This document shows positions 8,759-17,884 of a stretch of DNA of 52,578 nucleotides, one piece after another. Both the position numbers and the translations under genes were made by a program. The number at the start of each line of letters is the position of its first letter. The stretch's first letter is position 1. Below the pieces are notes generated by a model. The model was not told the DNA's origin, ran no database searches, and worked only from the letters and a program-made list of their open reading frames with translations. The stretch is from Candidatus Bathyarchaeota archaeon (lineage in GTDB: Archaea > Thermoproteota > Bathyarchaeia > Bathyarchaeales > SOJC01). The stretch is taken from contig CP070835.1 in the NCBI GenBank assembly GCA_020341775.1, positions 1,761,862 to 1,814,439 on the forward strand, in the 5' to 3' direction.

Positions 8759-10201
8759 CTAATAAGCTATTGACAGCCTAATTATGTCTGACGCTCTCTT
8801 ACCGCAGATAACACAGTTGTCCTCAATTTTCTCTGCAATGTCGACAGGTGTTCCCAGCACTGTAGCGTTCATTTTCTCTTCAAGTTTGTGTCCACACTCC
8901 GCTTTGCCGCACCACAAAAGCTCTACAATCCCTGCCTTTTTCTCTAGCAATTGCTTCGCTTTATCTACATCGCCAACTCGATAGACTCGTCGGTGCATTC
9001 GTTCCCAAGCCTTACTTCGCAACTCCTCCGTCATCTCCTTTAACATCAAAGAAATTTTAGACGGAAGGTCGCCAATCTTGCAAGCACTTTTTTCGAAAGT
9101 ATCTCTACGCACAATAATGGCCTGCCTTTTTTGTATGTCTTTGGGGCCGATCTCTAATCGAACCGGGATGCCGCGTAGTTCCCAAAAGAAGAACTTTGCC
9201 CCTGGAGTAAGTCCGTCTCTCCGGTCGACCTCAACTCTCATGTTCAAGGTTCGCAGTTTTTCTGCTACTTGCTCGCATAATTCAGCGATCTCACATCCAC
9301 GTTCTTCGTGGGGTATGGGAATGATAACAACTTGAATTGGGGCAAGCGACGGCATAAGTACAATGCCATTGTCGTCGCCGTGTACGCTGAGCAGTGCGCC
9401 TATTCCACGTTCACTTATGCCATAGCAAGTTTGCCAGATGTAATCATGGTTGCCCTCCAAGGTCTCGTATTGGATGTCGAAGACCTTGGAGAAGTTTTGA
9501 CCTAAGTTATGTACTGTTCCTGATTGGAGAGTACGTCCATCAGGCATTATAACGTCAAAGGATACGGAGTATAAGGCACCCGGAAATTTATCCCAGTCAG
9601 GGCGGCGGCTAACCACGTGGGGGACACCGCAGGCGTCAAAGAAGTCTTTGTAGATTTGCGTGGCTTCTTTAATCTGAGCTTCTGCGCCTTTGAGGGTAGC
9701 GTGGCTAGTGTGAGCTTCTTTGAAGGTGGTGACTTCGCGGACTCGAATAATTGGACGCGTAGTTTTGGTTTCGTAGCGGAAAACACTTCCAATCTGATAC
9801 AGTTTCATTGGTAGGTCACTGTGGCTTCTTATCCACATTCTAAGCATAGGGTAGATTGCTGTTTCGCTTGTAGGTCGAAGGGCATATTTGATTTCGAGAG
9901 GTTTGAGACCGCCATACGTTACCCAGAAAACTTCATTTTCAAAGTCTTTGATGTGGGCAGCTTCTTTGCGTAGGTTGGTTTCAGTGACCATTATTGGAAA
10001 TCGAACTTCCTGATGCCCTGTAGTGTCATGTAATTCTCTTAAGAGGCTAGTGACGTGCTTGCGAATTTTATATCCGTAAGGCAGCCAAACGCCGCATCCT
10101 TTTATTGGGTAGCGATAATCCAGTATCTCAGCGTTTATCAGGACGTTGCGGAACCATTCACCATAGTGTTTGTCTCGTTTTTCACGTGTTGAGGTGGGCA
10201 T
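8759..10201 (-). CDS. proS: Prolyl-tRNA synthetase, archaeal/eukaryotic type
   Basis: Class II aminoacyl-tRNA synthetase of 480 residues that charges tRNA-Pro. Motif 2 is visible as IGSVFRYETKTTRPIIRVREV, motif 3 region as GARFF-like GAKFFFWELRGIPVRLEIGP, and the anticodon-binding domain follows. The archaeal C-terminal extension carries a zinc-type CGKAECGH...CVICGKR and ends in the characteristic terminal tyrosine (LSIAY). There is no bacterial INS editing insertion. It is divergent from thrS, so two synthetase genes share one 240-250 bp control region. Confidence 0.96.
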   Translation of the reverse strand: MPTSTREKRDKHYGEWFRNVLINAEILDYRYPIKGCGVWLPYGYKIRKHVTSLLRELHDTTGHQEVRFPIMVTETNLRKEAAHIKDFENEVFWVTYGGLKPLEIKYALRPTSETAIYPMLRMWIRSHSDLPMKLYQIGSVFRYETKTTRPIIRVREVTTFKEAHTSHATLKGAEAQIKEATQIYKDFFDACGVPHVVSRRPDWDKFPGALYSVSFDVIMPDGRTLQSGTVHNLGQNFSKVFDIQYETLEGNHDYIWQTCYGISERGIGALLSVHGDDNGIVLMPSLAPIQVVIIPIPHEERGCEIAELCEQVAEKLRTLNMRVEVDRRDGLTPGAKFFFWELRGIPVRLEIGPKDIQKRQAIIVRRDTFEKSACKIGDLPSKISLMLKEMTEELRSKAWERMHRRVYRVGDVDKAKQLLEKKAGIVELLWCGKAECGHKLEEKMNATVLGTPVDIAEKIEDNCVICGKRASDIIRLSIAY

Positions 10202-10360
10202 GGCATATCCGGCTTTTTATTTGTTATTCAGTAGTGGGGTATTTTAACGTTGAGTGCCCATCACTTTGTGATGCATCGAGAATTCTCTGTTTGGTGGCAG
10301 AATGCTCCGCAGTGTGGAAGCTCAGAGGAGATGGTGTTATGGTGGAAAGAATATAGTTAA

Positions 10361-10380
10361 GTGGGATCTTTATATCCCAC
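10361..10380 (+). promoter_or_regulatory. Perfect 7-bp inverted repeat around the thrS TATA box
   Basis: GTGGGAT (10361-10367) and ATCCCAC (10374-10380) flank CTTTAT, so the TATA element (TTTATATC) lies in the centre of the palindrome. The predicted transcript would begin around 10400, about 55 nt before the thrS start. A protein bound here would block TBP. The position suggests an operator for thrS, possibly also for divergent proS. Confidence 0.5.
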
Positions 10381-10457
10381 GAGAGTTGTTTTCCACAAGC
10401 ATTTTTAGAAAGTCCACGCTAATTCTAGGATTAAGTTGATTGGGCGGATTGAACAGT

Positions 10458-12320
10458 TTGCGCATACTTCAACTGCACTCAGACTACATTGAATACCTAC
10501 CCGTACAGAAAGAAGTCAGCGCGGCAGAAGAAACTGAAAAGACTGCTAGGCGGATAGAAGAGGTTGTGGTTCTTTTCACGGCTGTTGAAGAAGAAGACAA
10601 CGAAGTAGTAGCAACGCGAGCTATCAAAGAAATCGAAAATTTCCTGGAGAAACTCAAAGTTAATAGAATTCTGATTTACCCCTATGCACACCTAAGCAAT
10701 AACCTGGCAAAGCCGGCTGTGGCGCTCAAAGTAATTAGAAGAATGGAAGAGGCGGCCAAAACCGCGGGTATGGAAACTTTTCGGGCTCCGTTTGGGTGGA
10801 ACAAGAAATTCACCATTTCAATAAAAGGTCACCCACTAGCAGAGCAGTCAAGGACTGTTCTTGCGGACGTGGAAAACGAAGAAGAAAAGGTTTCTGAAGC
10901 GTTACAAGCTGAAGCAAAATTAGAATCATCCTGGTACATTATCCAGCCAGATGGAAGCGTAGTACCGGTTGAAAAATTCGATTTCACCGAACACAAAGAC
11001 CTCGAGAGATTGGCGAAATACGAAATTTCAAAGACAAGAGCAAGCCAAGAGAAGCCGCCCCACATCAAGTTGATGCAAAGACTAGAACTGGTAGACTACG
11101 AACCTGGTAGCGATCCTGGAAATTTAAGATGGTATCCCAAGGGACGGCTAGTCAAGTCTTTGATTGAACAGCTTGTCACAGATACGATGGTAAACTACGG
11201 CGCTATGGAAGTCGAAACTCCCGTCATGTATGACCTCAACCACCCCAGTCTAAGCGACTACCTTGACCGGTTTCCAGCAAGACAATATATAATCAAGTCA
11301 GAAGACAAAGATCTCTTCCTCAGGTTTGCAGCATGCTTTGGCCAATTTCTCATGCTCCACGACACGCAACTCTCATACCGTCAGCTTCCTCTGCGAGTAT
11401 ACGAGCTGACAAGGTACAGTTTTAGACGAGAGAAAAGCGGCGAAATAGCTGGACTCCGTAGGCAACGTGCTTTCACCATGCCAGATTGTCATGCCCTCTG
11501 CGCGGATTTAAGACAAACCAAAAGAGAATTCATTACTCGATTCAAGTTGTGCAGTGAAGTCTTGGACAGCTTGGGCCTGGAAAAGAAAGACTATGAATTA
11601 GCCATTAGGTTTGCAGAGGATTTCTACAACAAAAACAGGAATTTCGTAATATCGCTCGTCAGGTTGTTTGGAAAGCCTGCATTGATGGAGATGTTTGAGG
11701 AAAAAGCGTTTTATTGGGTTCTTAAATGGGAATTTAATTTCATTGACAATCAAGAAAAAGCTTCCGCCTTATCAACAGACCAGATTGATGTGGAGAACGC
11801 TTACAGGTATGACATCACGTACACAGATGAAACTGGCCAGAAACAGCATCCGCTGATTCTACACTGTTCTCCAAGTGGCGGGATTGAGAGATGTGTTTAT
11901 GCGATGTTAGAGAAATCGTATCGAGACCAGAAAGAAGGGGGAGTTCCATTTCTCCCCCTCTGGCTTTCTCCGACACAGGTGAGAGTAATACCTGTTTCAG
12001 ACAAGTTTACGAAAGACGCCGAGAACATTGTTGAAGAAATACGCAGACATGAAATAAGAGTAGACCTTGACGATCGGTCGCTAACTTTACAGAAGAAAGT
12101 TAGAGAAGCAGAAAGAGATTGGGTGATTTACGTCATAGTCATTGGTCAAAAAGAAATTGACTCGGGATTTTTGCCAGTTCGAGATCGAGTGGCTCGGAAA
12201 ATTAAGAAAATGAAACTCAGAGAGCTCGTGGATAAAATCTTGAAGGAGGTCGAAGACAAACCATTCAAACCTCTGCCACTGCCGCAGAAGCTGTCCCAAC
12301 GACCGCAGTTTTATGGATAG
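10458..12320 (+). CDS. thrS: Threonyl-tRNA synthetase, archaeal type
   Basis: Charges tRNA-Thr. The N-terminal about 140 residues are the archaeal editing domain related to D-aminoacyl-tRNA deacylase (MRILQLHSDYIEYLP, HLSNNLAKPAVA, FRAPFGWNKKF), which removes serine. The class II core carries motif 2 YELTRYSFRREKSGEIAGL and a PDCHALC zinc-site region, and the C-terminal anticodon domain follows (QVRVIPVSDKF). I favour the TTG at 10458, which gives the family-typical MRILQLHSDY and follows GGCGGA by about 9 nt; in-frame TTGs at 10440 and 10449 are alternatives. Confidence 0.95.
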   Translation: MRILQLHSDYIEYLPVQKEVSAAEETEKTARRIEEVVVLFTAVEEEDNEVVATRAIKEIENFLEKLKVNRILIYPYAHLSNNLAKPAVALKVIRRMEEAAKTAGMETFRAPFGWNKKFTISIKGHPLAEQSRTVLADVENEEEKVSEALQAEAKLESSWYIIQPDGSVVPVEKFDFTEHKDLERLAKYEISKTRASQEKPPHIKLMQRLELVDYEPGSDPGNLRWYPKGRLVKSLIEQLVTDTMVNYGAMEVETPVMYDLNHPSLSDYLDRFPARQYIIKSEDKDLFLRFAACFGQFLMLHDTQLSYRQLPLRVYELTRYSFRREKSGEIAGLRRQRAFTMPDCHALCADLRQTKREFITRFKLCSEVLDSLGLEKKDYELAIRFAEDFYNKNRNFVISLVRLFGKPALMEMFEEKAFYWVLKWEFNFIDNQEKASALSTDQIDVENAYRYDITYTDETGQKQHPLILHCSPSGGIERCVYAMLEKSYRDQKEGGVPFLPLWLSPTQVRVIPVSDKFTKDAENIVEEIRRHEIRVDLDDRSLTLQKKVREAERDWVIYVIVIGQKEIDSGFLPVRDRVARKIKKMKLRELVDKILKEVEDKPFKPLPLPQKLSQRPQFYG

Positions 12321-12377
12321 GTTTGATTGCACAACATATATCAAGATCTGAATGTTGTGGATATATAAAGGGAGAAA

Positions 12378-13274
12378 GTGAAAGTGGAGCAGAACGAACC
12401 TCTCATTTATATAGATGGAGAGTATTGCCCCAAATCAGAAGCGAAAATTTCAGTCTATGACCATGGCTTTCTCTATGGGGATGGCGTGTTTGAAGGGATT
12501 CGAGCCTATAGTGGCAGTGTCTTCAAGTTACGGGAACATATCAAAAGACTGTATGCATCTGCGCGGGCCATCATGATTAACATTCCATTCGCAGAGGAGA
12601 AAATGATTGAAGCTGTCATAGACACATTGAAGAAAAACAGACTCGTTGACGCATACATCAGGCTAATTGTTTCACGGGGAGTGGGTGATTTAGGACTCGA
12701 CCCCAGAAAATGCTCTAAACCCACAATAATCATCATAACCGATAGAATAAGCCTTCACCAAGGAAAGGCAAAAAATGAGGGGTTAGCAGCTATAATCTCA
12801 TGGGTCAAGCGAGACCCTGTTGACGCCACAACTCATGAGGTAAAATCGCTAAACTACTTAAACAGCATACTAGCTAAGATTGAAGCAAATAGCGCGAATG
12901 TGGATGAAGCCATTTGCCTTAACAAACAAGGCTTTGTCTGTGAAGGAGTTGCAGAAAACATATTCACTGTAACCGACGGCGTGATCATAACTCCACCAAC
13001 ATCCACGGGGGCTTTACGGGGTATAACAAGAAGTGTAGTCATCGGCATTGCGAAGAGGCTCGGATTTACGGTAATCAAGAAAGAGATTACGCCGGCCGAC
13101 CTATTTCTTGCAGACGAAGTATTCTTCACAGGAACAGCTGCCGAGGTGGTTCCAGTGAAGGAAATAAATAAGCGAAAGATTGGAGCCGGAAAACCGGGAC
13201 CTATCACTCGGAGGCTGATGGAAGAATACAGCAACTTAGTGTCAGACCCCAATGAAGGGGTACCTATACATTAA
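12378..13274 (+). CDS. ilvE: Branched-chain amino acid aminotransferase
   Basis: A class IV PLP aminotransferase of 298 residues interconverting Val, Leu, Ile and their 2-oxo acids. Family blocks are YIDGEYCPKSEAKISVYDHG, GDGVFEGIRAY, the PLP lysine in THEVKSLNYLNS, EGVAENIFTV and the phosphate-binding TGALRGITR, then DLFLADEVFFTGTAAEVVP. The GTG start follows GGGAGAAA. It lies just behind thrS on the same strand (57 bp) and has its own TATA-like ACATATATCA, so it could be transcribed alone or by read-through. Confidence 0.93.
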   Translation: MKVEQNEPLIYIDGEYCPKSEAKISVYDHGFLYGDGVFEGIRAYSGSVFKLREHIKRLYASARAIMINIPFAEEKMIEAVIDTLKKNRLVDAYIRLIVSRGVGDLGLDPRKCSKPTIIIITDRISLHQGKAKNEGLAAIISWVKRDPVDATTHEVKSLNYLNSILAKIEANSANVDEAICLNKQGFVCEGVAENIFTVTDGVIITPPTSTGALRGITRSVVIGIAKRLGFTVIKKEITPADLFLADEVFFTGTAAEVVPVKEINKRKIGAGKPGPITRRLMEEYSNLVSDPNEGVPIH

Positions 13275-13284
13275 GAGTGGTAAG

Positions 13285-14520
13285 CTATAAATTTGAATTA
13301 GAATCAACCTTCATGAAGCGTTCCAGTCTACTGAATGCCTTTTCCATGAATTCGATTGGAGGAAGAAACACTCCTCTCATATGCCCTACACCATAAGTAT
13401 TGCAGAAGCCCGACCCATGCACAAAAAGAACACCTGTTTTTTCTAAAACGTCTACGACAAATTCAAGATCAGTCTTCCAGCGTTGCCCAACATCGTGTAT
13501 TTTTGGAAAAACGTAGAAGGCTGCATTTGGCCTAGTACAGCTGATTCCTTCGATTTCGTTTAGTCGCTTCCATGCATAGTCCCTTCTCTTCCTGAGCTTC
13601 TCCACCATTTTTTTGATATGTTCTTGAGGCCCATTCAAAGCTGCCACACCTGCTTTCTGGACAGGGGTGTTGGTGCACAACCTTATTCGGGACTCTTTTA
13701 AGGTGCTGATCTTTAATTCTTCTAGTTTTTCTTCGGGATCGTGGAAATAGAAGTATCCCAGTCTCCATCCTGTAACCAAGTAGGCTTTAGAGAAGCCGTT
13801 TAGACCAATTATCGGATAATCCTCTGCAACATGAGCGGTGCTTACAAACGCTTCCTCGAAAACTATCTGATCGTAAATTTCATCGGAGAGGACTAGGAGG
13901 TCATTTTCAGCAGCCAAATCGATAATCTCTTTTACTGTTTTCTCATCATAGAGAGCCCCACAAGGATTATTCGGATTTATTATCACGACACCTTTTGTCC
14001 TTTTGGAGACTCTAGCCCGCATGTCTTCAACATCAGGCTTCCATCCCTCTTCTTCGATTGTCTTGTAAGCAACTGGTACGCCCTCAAAGAATTTTGCATA
14101 CGCAGTATAAGGGGGATACGTCGGACCAGGCACAAGAATTTCGTCTCCTCTAGCGATTATCGCTGCCAGAGTCATGAAAATCGCTTCGGAAACACCTGTC
14201 GTGACAACAACGCTTTCAGGTGAAAGATCAATGTTGTTAACGCGTCTTTCTTTATTGCAGATTGCCTCTCGTAACTCTGAAAGCCCCTCCGAAGGTCCGT
14301 ACCAGTTTGCTCCTGCATATACAGCTTCACAAAGGGCTTCTTTGACATGATTGGGAGTCTCAAAGTCATACTTCACGGGGTCGCCTATGTTGAGGTAAAT
14401 TATTTCCTTTCCTTTTCTTTCAAGCCTTTTAGCGAATTCAATGACATCTCTTATAGCATATTCTATTGAGCCAACTCTTTTTGTTGCCCTGAAGGACGTT
14501 GTAGTCAAGTTTTCCACCAT
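13285..14520 (-). CDS. Class I/II aminotransferase, alanine/aspartate aminotransferase-like
   Basis: A fold-type I PLP enzyme of 411 residues. It shows the N-terminal YLNIGDPVKYDFETP, WYGPSEGLSELREAI, the PLP-ring NPNNPCGALYDE block, VLSDEIYD with the PLP-N1 aspartate, and the Schiff-base lysine in LNGFSKAYLVTGWRLGYF. The pattern matches archaeal alanine/glutamate-pyruvate aminotransferase-like enzymes (IGDPxxF with SKA-x3-GWRxGY), but donor and acceptor cannot be fixed. It converges on ilvE with a 10-bp gap between stops, placing two aminotransferases end to end. Confidence 0.88.
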   Translation of the reverse strand: MVENLTTTSFRATKRVGSIEYAIRDVIEFAKRLERKGKEIIYLNIGDPVKYDFETPNHVKEALCEAVYAGANWYGPSEGLSELREAICNKERRVNNIDLSPESVVVTTGVSEAIFMTLAAIIARGDEILVPGPTYPPYTAYAKFFEGVPVAYKTIEEEGWKPDVEDMRARVSKRTKGVVIINPNNPCGALYDEKTVKEIIDLAAENDLLVLSDEIYDQIVFEEAFVSTAHVAEDYPIIGLNGFSKAYLVTGWRLGYFYFHDPEEKLEELKISTLKESRIRLCTNTPVQKAGVAALNGPQEHIKKMVEKLRKRRDYAWKRLNEIEGISCTRPNAAFYVFPKIHDVGQRWKTDLEFVVDVLEKTGVLFVHGSGFCNTYGVGHMRGVFLPPIEFMEKAFSRLERFMKVDSNSNL

Positions 14521-14602
14521 TGACAGCGAGTCAGAGAATATCTGTAGAGAGGAGGTTAGAGATTAAAGCTTCGCCAAATAGTGGATGAAAAGTTTGAATT
14601 TT

Positions 14603-15745
14603 TTAGCTCCCTGGAAACGTCTTGTAGATAGATCTCTCGTACCCCTGTGAGGTGTGAACTGTTATTATTGCGTCATTGCCTTTGAAAGTCTCCCAACTCC
14701 ACATGCATTGAAGAGTAAGATTTCCTCCAGGTACAAGCACCACGGGTAGTGGTCCGCCGGGTATTGTGGAGTTAATAAAAATCTCCGTTACAGTTACATT
14801 GTCGAAGACCTGAGTCCCATTTTTGATCGTGATTCTGCTAACGTTGACAAAGTGGGGCGATGCGGGATGGTTAGATATCGTCACATTGAATCCACTACTG
14901 TCCGGTAGATTGGTGAAACTCACATCGGATATGTTGAGGGAGACGACGGCAGGTAGCGTTTCTGTCTTGGAAGCGGAATACCCCTGCAAAGTCTTGACTG
15001 TGATTGTATGCGAGGAGCTAATGATTCCGAGAACGCCGTTTTCTAGCAAGTTCCACTCGCACGTGAACGTTCGAGTTTCATTTGGTTGGAGTTGCTGTGG
15101 TAGCGTGGCGGTTTCACCGCGTACTGTTACGTTTTGAGGAGGAATGCGAATTGAACCGAACTCTATTTCTGATACGTCTACCGGTATGAGCGATTCTGCC
15201 GCGTTGCGGACAGTTACATCAAAACGTTCAATTGATATCTCAGTTACAATGTCTGCTTTGACAAAGTGCAATTTCACGTTTCCCGTTGCATGAGGAAATG
15301 TTGCGCCTGAGGCATTCTGTAGAAAAACTAGGACGCGAACATTCTGGCCTGCATAGTTCCCCCAGTTTTTGTTGCATCTGAAGGTTATGGTTTCGCCCTT
15401 TCCAAGAATGTAGGGGACTGATGGATCTATGGAATCCGTTGGAACGTCGTTGATGGCTTCCTCGCCTTCAACGTCAACGGTGAAAGCAATATTTGTAACC
15501 TTTGCTTCGCCGTATGAGTAAGATGGATTTAAAACAGTCACATCGAAGTAATTACTGTCTTCAACAGGAAAAGAGACGCTGGTGATTGTTATTGTGGCGA
15601 TGCCTTCAGGTATCGTGTGTCCTTCCTTTACGTAATAGCCCACGGTCCACAGGTAGGACAAGACAGCTCCGATTGTACCCGAAACTAAAAGTAAAATAAT
15701 TAAAGAAAGGGTTGAAAGACCACCTTTGTTTCTTAAAGCATTCAC
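14603..15745 (-). CDS. Membrane-anchored or pilin-like surface protein with three Ig-like repeats
   Basis: A 380-residue exported protein of no recognised family. A basic N-terminus (ALRNKGG) precedes one hydrophobic segment (LSTLSLIILLLVSGTIGAVL), which could be a plain anchor or a class III (pilin/archaellin-like) signal cleaved after KGG. The rest consists of three diverged beta-rich repeats of about 110 residues, each opening with a V/I-x-V-S/E-F block, containing FxVTVxN, and closing with a TFxCxW strand pair (FRCNKNW, FTCEWN, LQCMWSW). Many N-x-S/T sites fit a glycosylated cell-surface location. It stands alone between oppositely oriented genes. Confidence 0.7.
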   Translation of the reverse strand: MNALRNKGGLSTLSLIILLLVSGTIGAVLSYLWTVGYYVKEGHTIPEGIATITITSVSFPVEDSNYFDVTVLNPSYSYGEAKVTNIAFTVDVEGEEAINDVPTDSIDPSVPYILGKGETITFRCNKNWGNYAGQNVRVLVFLQNASGATFPHATGNVKLHFVKADIVTEISIERFDVTVRNAAESLIPVDVSEIEFGSIRIPPQNVTVRGETATLPQQLQPNETRTFTCEWNLLENGVLGIISSSHTITVKTLQGYSASKTETLPAVVSLNISDVSFTNLPDSSGFNVTISNHPASPHFVNVSRITIKNGTQVFDNVTVTEIFINSTIPGGPLPVVLVPGGNLTLQCMWSWETFKGNDAIITVHTSQGYERSIYKTFPGS

Positions 15746-15891
15746 ATTTCATCCCTCAAATTAATGCATGCCTATTCTGATTTGCGAAGGAGTAAATAAG
15801 CATTCAGTTATGGACAAAATGTCTATGTCTCCAGATTCCTTGATAACCTACACTCAAACTTTAAGAGGACACAAAACCTTCTTCTCCGGTA

Positions 15892-17028
15892 ATGTCTTCA
15901 CCACCTCCACAAAACAGCTTCCTGCAATCACTGGTTAATCCATGGTATGAAGCTCTGCAAAACCCAGCAGAAGCCCAACACGAAGTTCTGCTGGAGCTGA
16001 TTGGGCACTACAAAAAAACTGAATATGGCAAGCAACATTCTGCAAGTGAAGTCACAAACGCGCTGGATTTCCAAACAAGCTTTCCAAAACTCAGCTATAC
16101 GCAGCTGAAACCTTACTTGGAGCAGATCAAAGCAGGAGCCTACTGGACTATGCTTTCTGAGCCTCCGACTTGTTGGGTCATGACAAGAGGTTCCACAGGC
16201 ACCTCAAAAGTTCTTCCCATCACAAAAACCCATCTGGAGCAAATATTTTCTTGTGGCGCAAGAGCCTTGGTAAATTACGCTTTAAGAAAAAACGACTTCT
16301 CTTTACTAACTGGAAAAATCCTCAACCTTAACTTCCCTTCCACAGTAGCGAAGATGAAATCGAACGGAGAAATTGTAACCTATGGTTATAGTTCTGGCAC
16401 CTATGCAAAGTTGAATCCAATGCTCAACCAAATTAGCCTGGTGCCAAAACAAGAGGAAATCGATGCGCTTGGCCCGGGCATAACAGGGCTAGATTGGAGA
16501 AAAAGATTCGAACTGGTCTACCAGAAAGCATTACACGAAACCGTGATTGCGGCTATGGGCGTCACACCGGTCATCTTATCCTTTGCTAGATATATAACAA
16601 AAAAGCACAGAAAAAAACCAAGAGACTTGTGGAGAATCAAAGCTCTTTTTTGCACGAGTGTACGAAAAATCCAATCTAAATACGCACCAAAGCTCACGTC
16701 CTACTATGGAGCAGTCCCTGTGGCCGAAATGTATACGGCTACAGAAGGCGTTTATGGTCAACAATTGGATGATCTTCCCTACATTTGCCCTAATTATGAC
16801 AAATACCTGTTTGAGGTTGAAACTGGAAAAGGAGTCAAGATGCTTCATGAACTGAAAAGAGGGGAGTGGGGGAAATTGGTTGTGTCGTCCTGCCTCTTTC
16901 CTAGATACTGCATTGGCGACATGATTGAGGCTATGGGTAAAAATTATTTCAGAATTTTTGGCAGAGCTACCACTTTCACTATTTTGGAGCATCGATTGTT
17001 TAGGCTTCTATATGGATGGCTTCTCTAG
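15892..17028 (+). CDS. GH3-like acyl-adenylating enzyme
   Basis: A 378-residue protein of the GH3/adenylate-forming superfamily. The ATP-phosphate loop is visible as MTRGSTGTSKVLPITKTHL (GH3 form SSGT-x-GKPK), the second motif as YYGAVPVAEMYTATEGVYG and the third as YCIGDMIEA. Known relatives (plant auxin-amido synthetases and bacterial homologues) adenylate carboxylic acids and pass them to an amine or thiol. It is shorter than plant GH3 (about 550-600) and lacks most of the C-terminal domain. The substrate is unknown. Its 3' end overlaps the convergent zinc-ribbon gene by 4 bp. Confidence 0.75.
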   Translation: MSSPPPQNSFLQSLVNPWYEALQNPAEAQHEVLLELIGHYKKTEYGKQHSASEVTNALDFQTSFPKLSYTQLKPYLEQIKAGAYWTMLSEPPTCWVMTRGSTGTSKVLPITKTHLEQIFSCGARALVNYALRKNDFSLLTGKILNLNFPSTVAKMKSNGEIVTYGYSSGTYAKLNPMLNQISLVPKQEEIDALGPGITGLDWRKRFELVYQKALHETVIAAMGVTPVILSFARYITKKHRKKPRDLWRIKALFCTSVRKIQSKYAPKLTSYYGAVPVAEMYTATEGVYGQQLDDLPYICPNYDKYLFEVETGKGVKMLHELKRGEWGKLVVSSCLFPRYCIGDMIEAMGKNYFRIFGRATTFTILEHRLFRLLYGWLL

Positions 17029-17399
17029 GGTCGCGGATTTCTTCTGGTTGCTCGTGTCGCTCCATAGATAGCAGAAATGATGATCACCGCGCCGATGACT
17101 AGCAAGAAAAACGCTCCACTCCAAGCTTCAGGAACGCTAAAGAGCCTAGCTACCAAAGAGGTGGCTCCGAGGACAATTATGATCAGCCCCGCAATCAGCA
17201 CCCAGAAACGATTTGCTTCTCCTTTCTCATGTTTCTCAGACTTTTCGGCTTTCTCCTCTTTCTCTTGTTTCTCCTGCTTCTCGGGCCTCTCATATTCTGA
17301 TCTTCTGGAAACCATCGCGACCTTGAGGGGTGCTCCACATTTGGGACAATACTCCATTCCTTCAGCGACTTCACTTCCACATTTCGGACAATAAGGCAA
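17025..17399 (-). CDS. Zinc-ribbon membrane protein with Lys/Glu-rich linker
   Basis: A 124-residue protein with an N-terminal double zinc knuckle (YCPKCGSEVAEGMEYCPKCG), a highly charged linker built on an EKxEK-like three-residue rhythm at about residues 38-62, and two C-terminal hydrophobic segments (FWVLIAGLIIIVLGATSLVA and GAFFLLVIGAVIIISAIYG). This zinc_ribbon_2 plus DUF-type membrane layout is common in archaea. The linker may form a charged single helix keeping the zinc head away from the membrane. Function unknown. Confidence 0.75.
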   Translation of the reverse strand: MPYCPKCGSEVAEGMEYCPKCGAPLKVAMVSRRSEYERPEKQEKQEKEEKAEKSEKHEKGEANRFWVLIAGLIIIVLGATSLVARLFSVPEAWSGAFFLLVIGAVIIISAIYGATRATRRNPRP

Positions 17400-17482
17400 A
17401 TTCTTTCACCAGGAGTTAGTTATCCTGTTTAACTGAGCGGAAATATAAGTATTATAGTAAAGCAAGTCAGGGCAGGAGACTG

Positions 17483-17674
17483 CTAGATTACATATACTAA
17501 TTTCAACGAAAGCTTCGCCAATTGCTCTAAAACGTATTTGCGAATTTCCTTGGGCTTAGGCAGTTTCGCCACGATCCTTCCGTTCTTGACGAGGGCCTTC
17601 AACATTTGCTCTGTGTTGCCTCCGCAATTTGGACATTTCGGATATGCTTTGCTGAAAGGCACAACAACATGCAT
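17483..17674 (-). CDS. Small CxxC protein, function unknown
   Basis: A 63-residue protein with one zinc-type pair (KCPNCGG) near the N-terminus and a Lys/Leu-rich helical C-terminal half. Its start codon lies inside an alternating purine-pyrimidine tract (17667-17679). No neighbour is close enough to suggest an operon. The 170 bp between it and the thiolase-like gene hold nothing I recognise. Coding status is plausible but not certain. Confidence 0.45.
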   Translation of the reverse strand: MHVVVPFSKAYPKCPNCGGNTEQMLKALVKNGRIVAKLPKPKEIRKYVLEQLAKLSLKLVYVI

Positions 17675-17884
17675 GCATAGTTAGAATCTCTCAGGGCCAT
17701 AGTGGTCTTCAATGTCTTCTCTATTGCCAAACAGCCATGCGGGCGAAACCTACGTCACACGCTCTGGTTCTGCTTCGCTTCATGTAATCTTTTTGATGAA
17801 GATATTCTGCAATCGAAAAAACACTTAAGAAACACAATTATATAGGTGGATGAAACTCTACAGAGAAAGGAGTTCACAGTCCTC

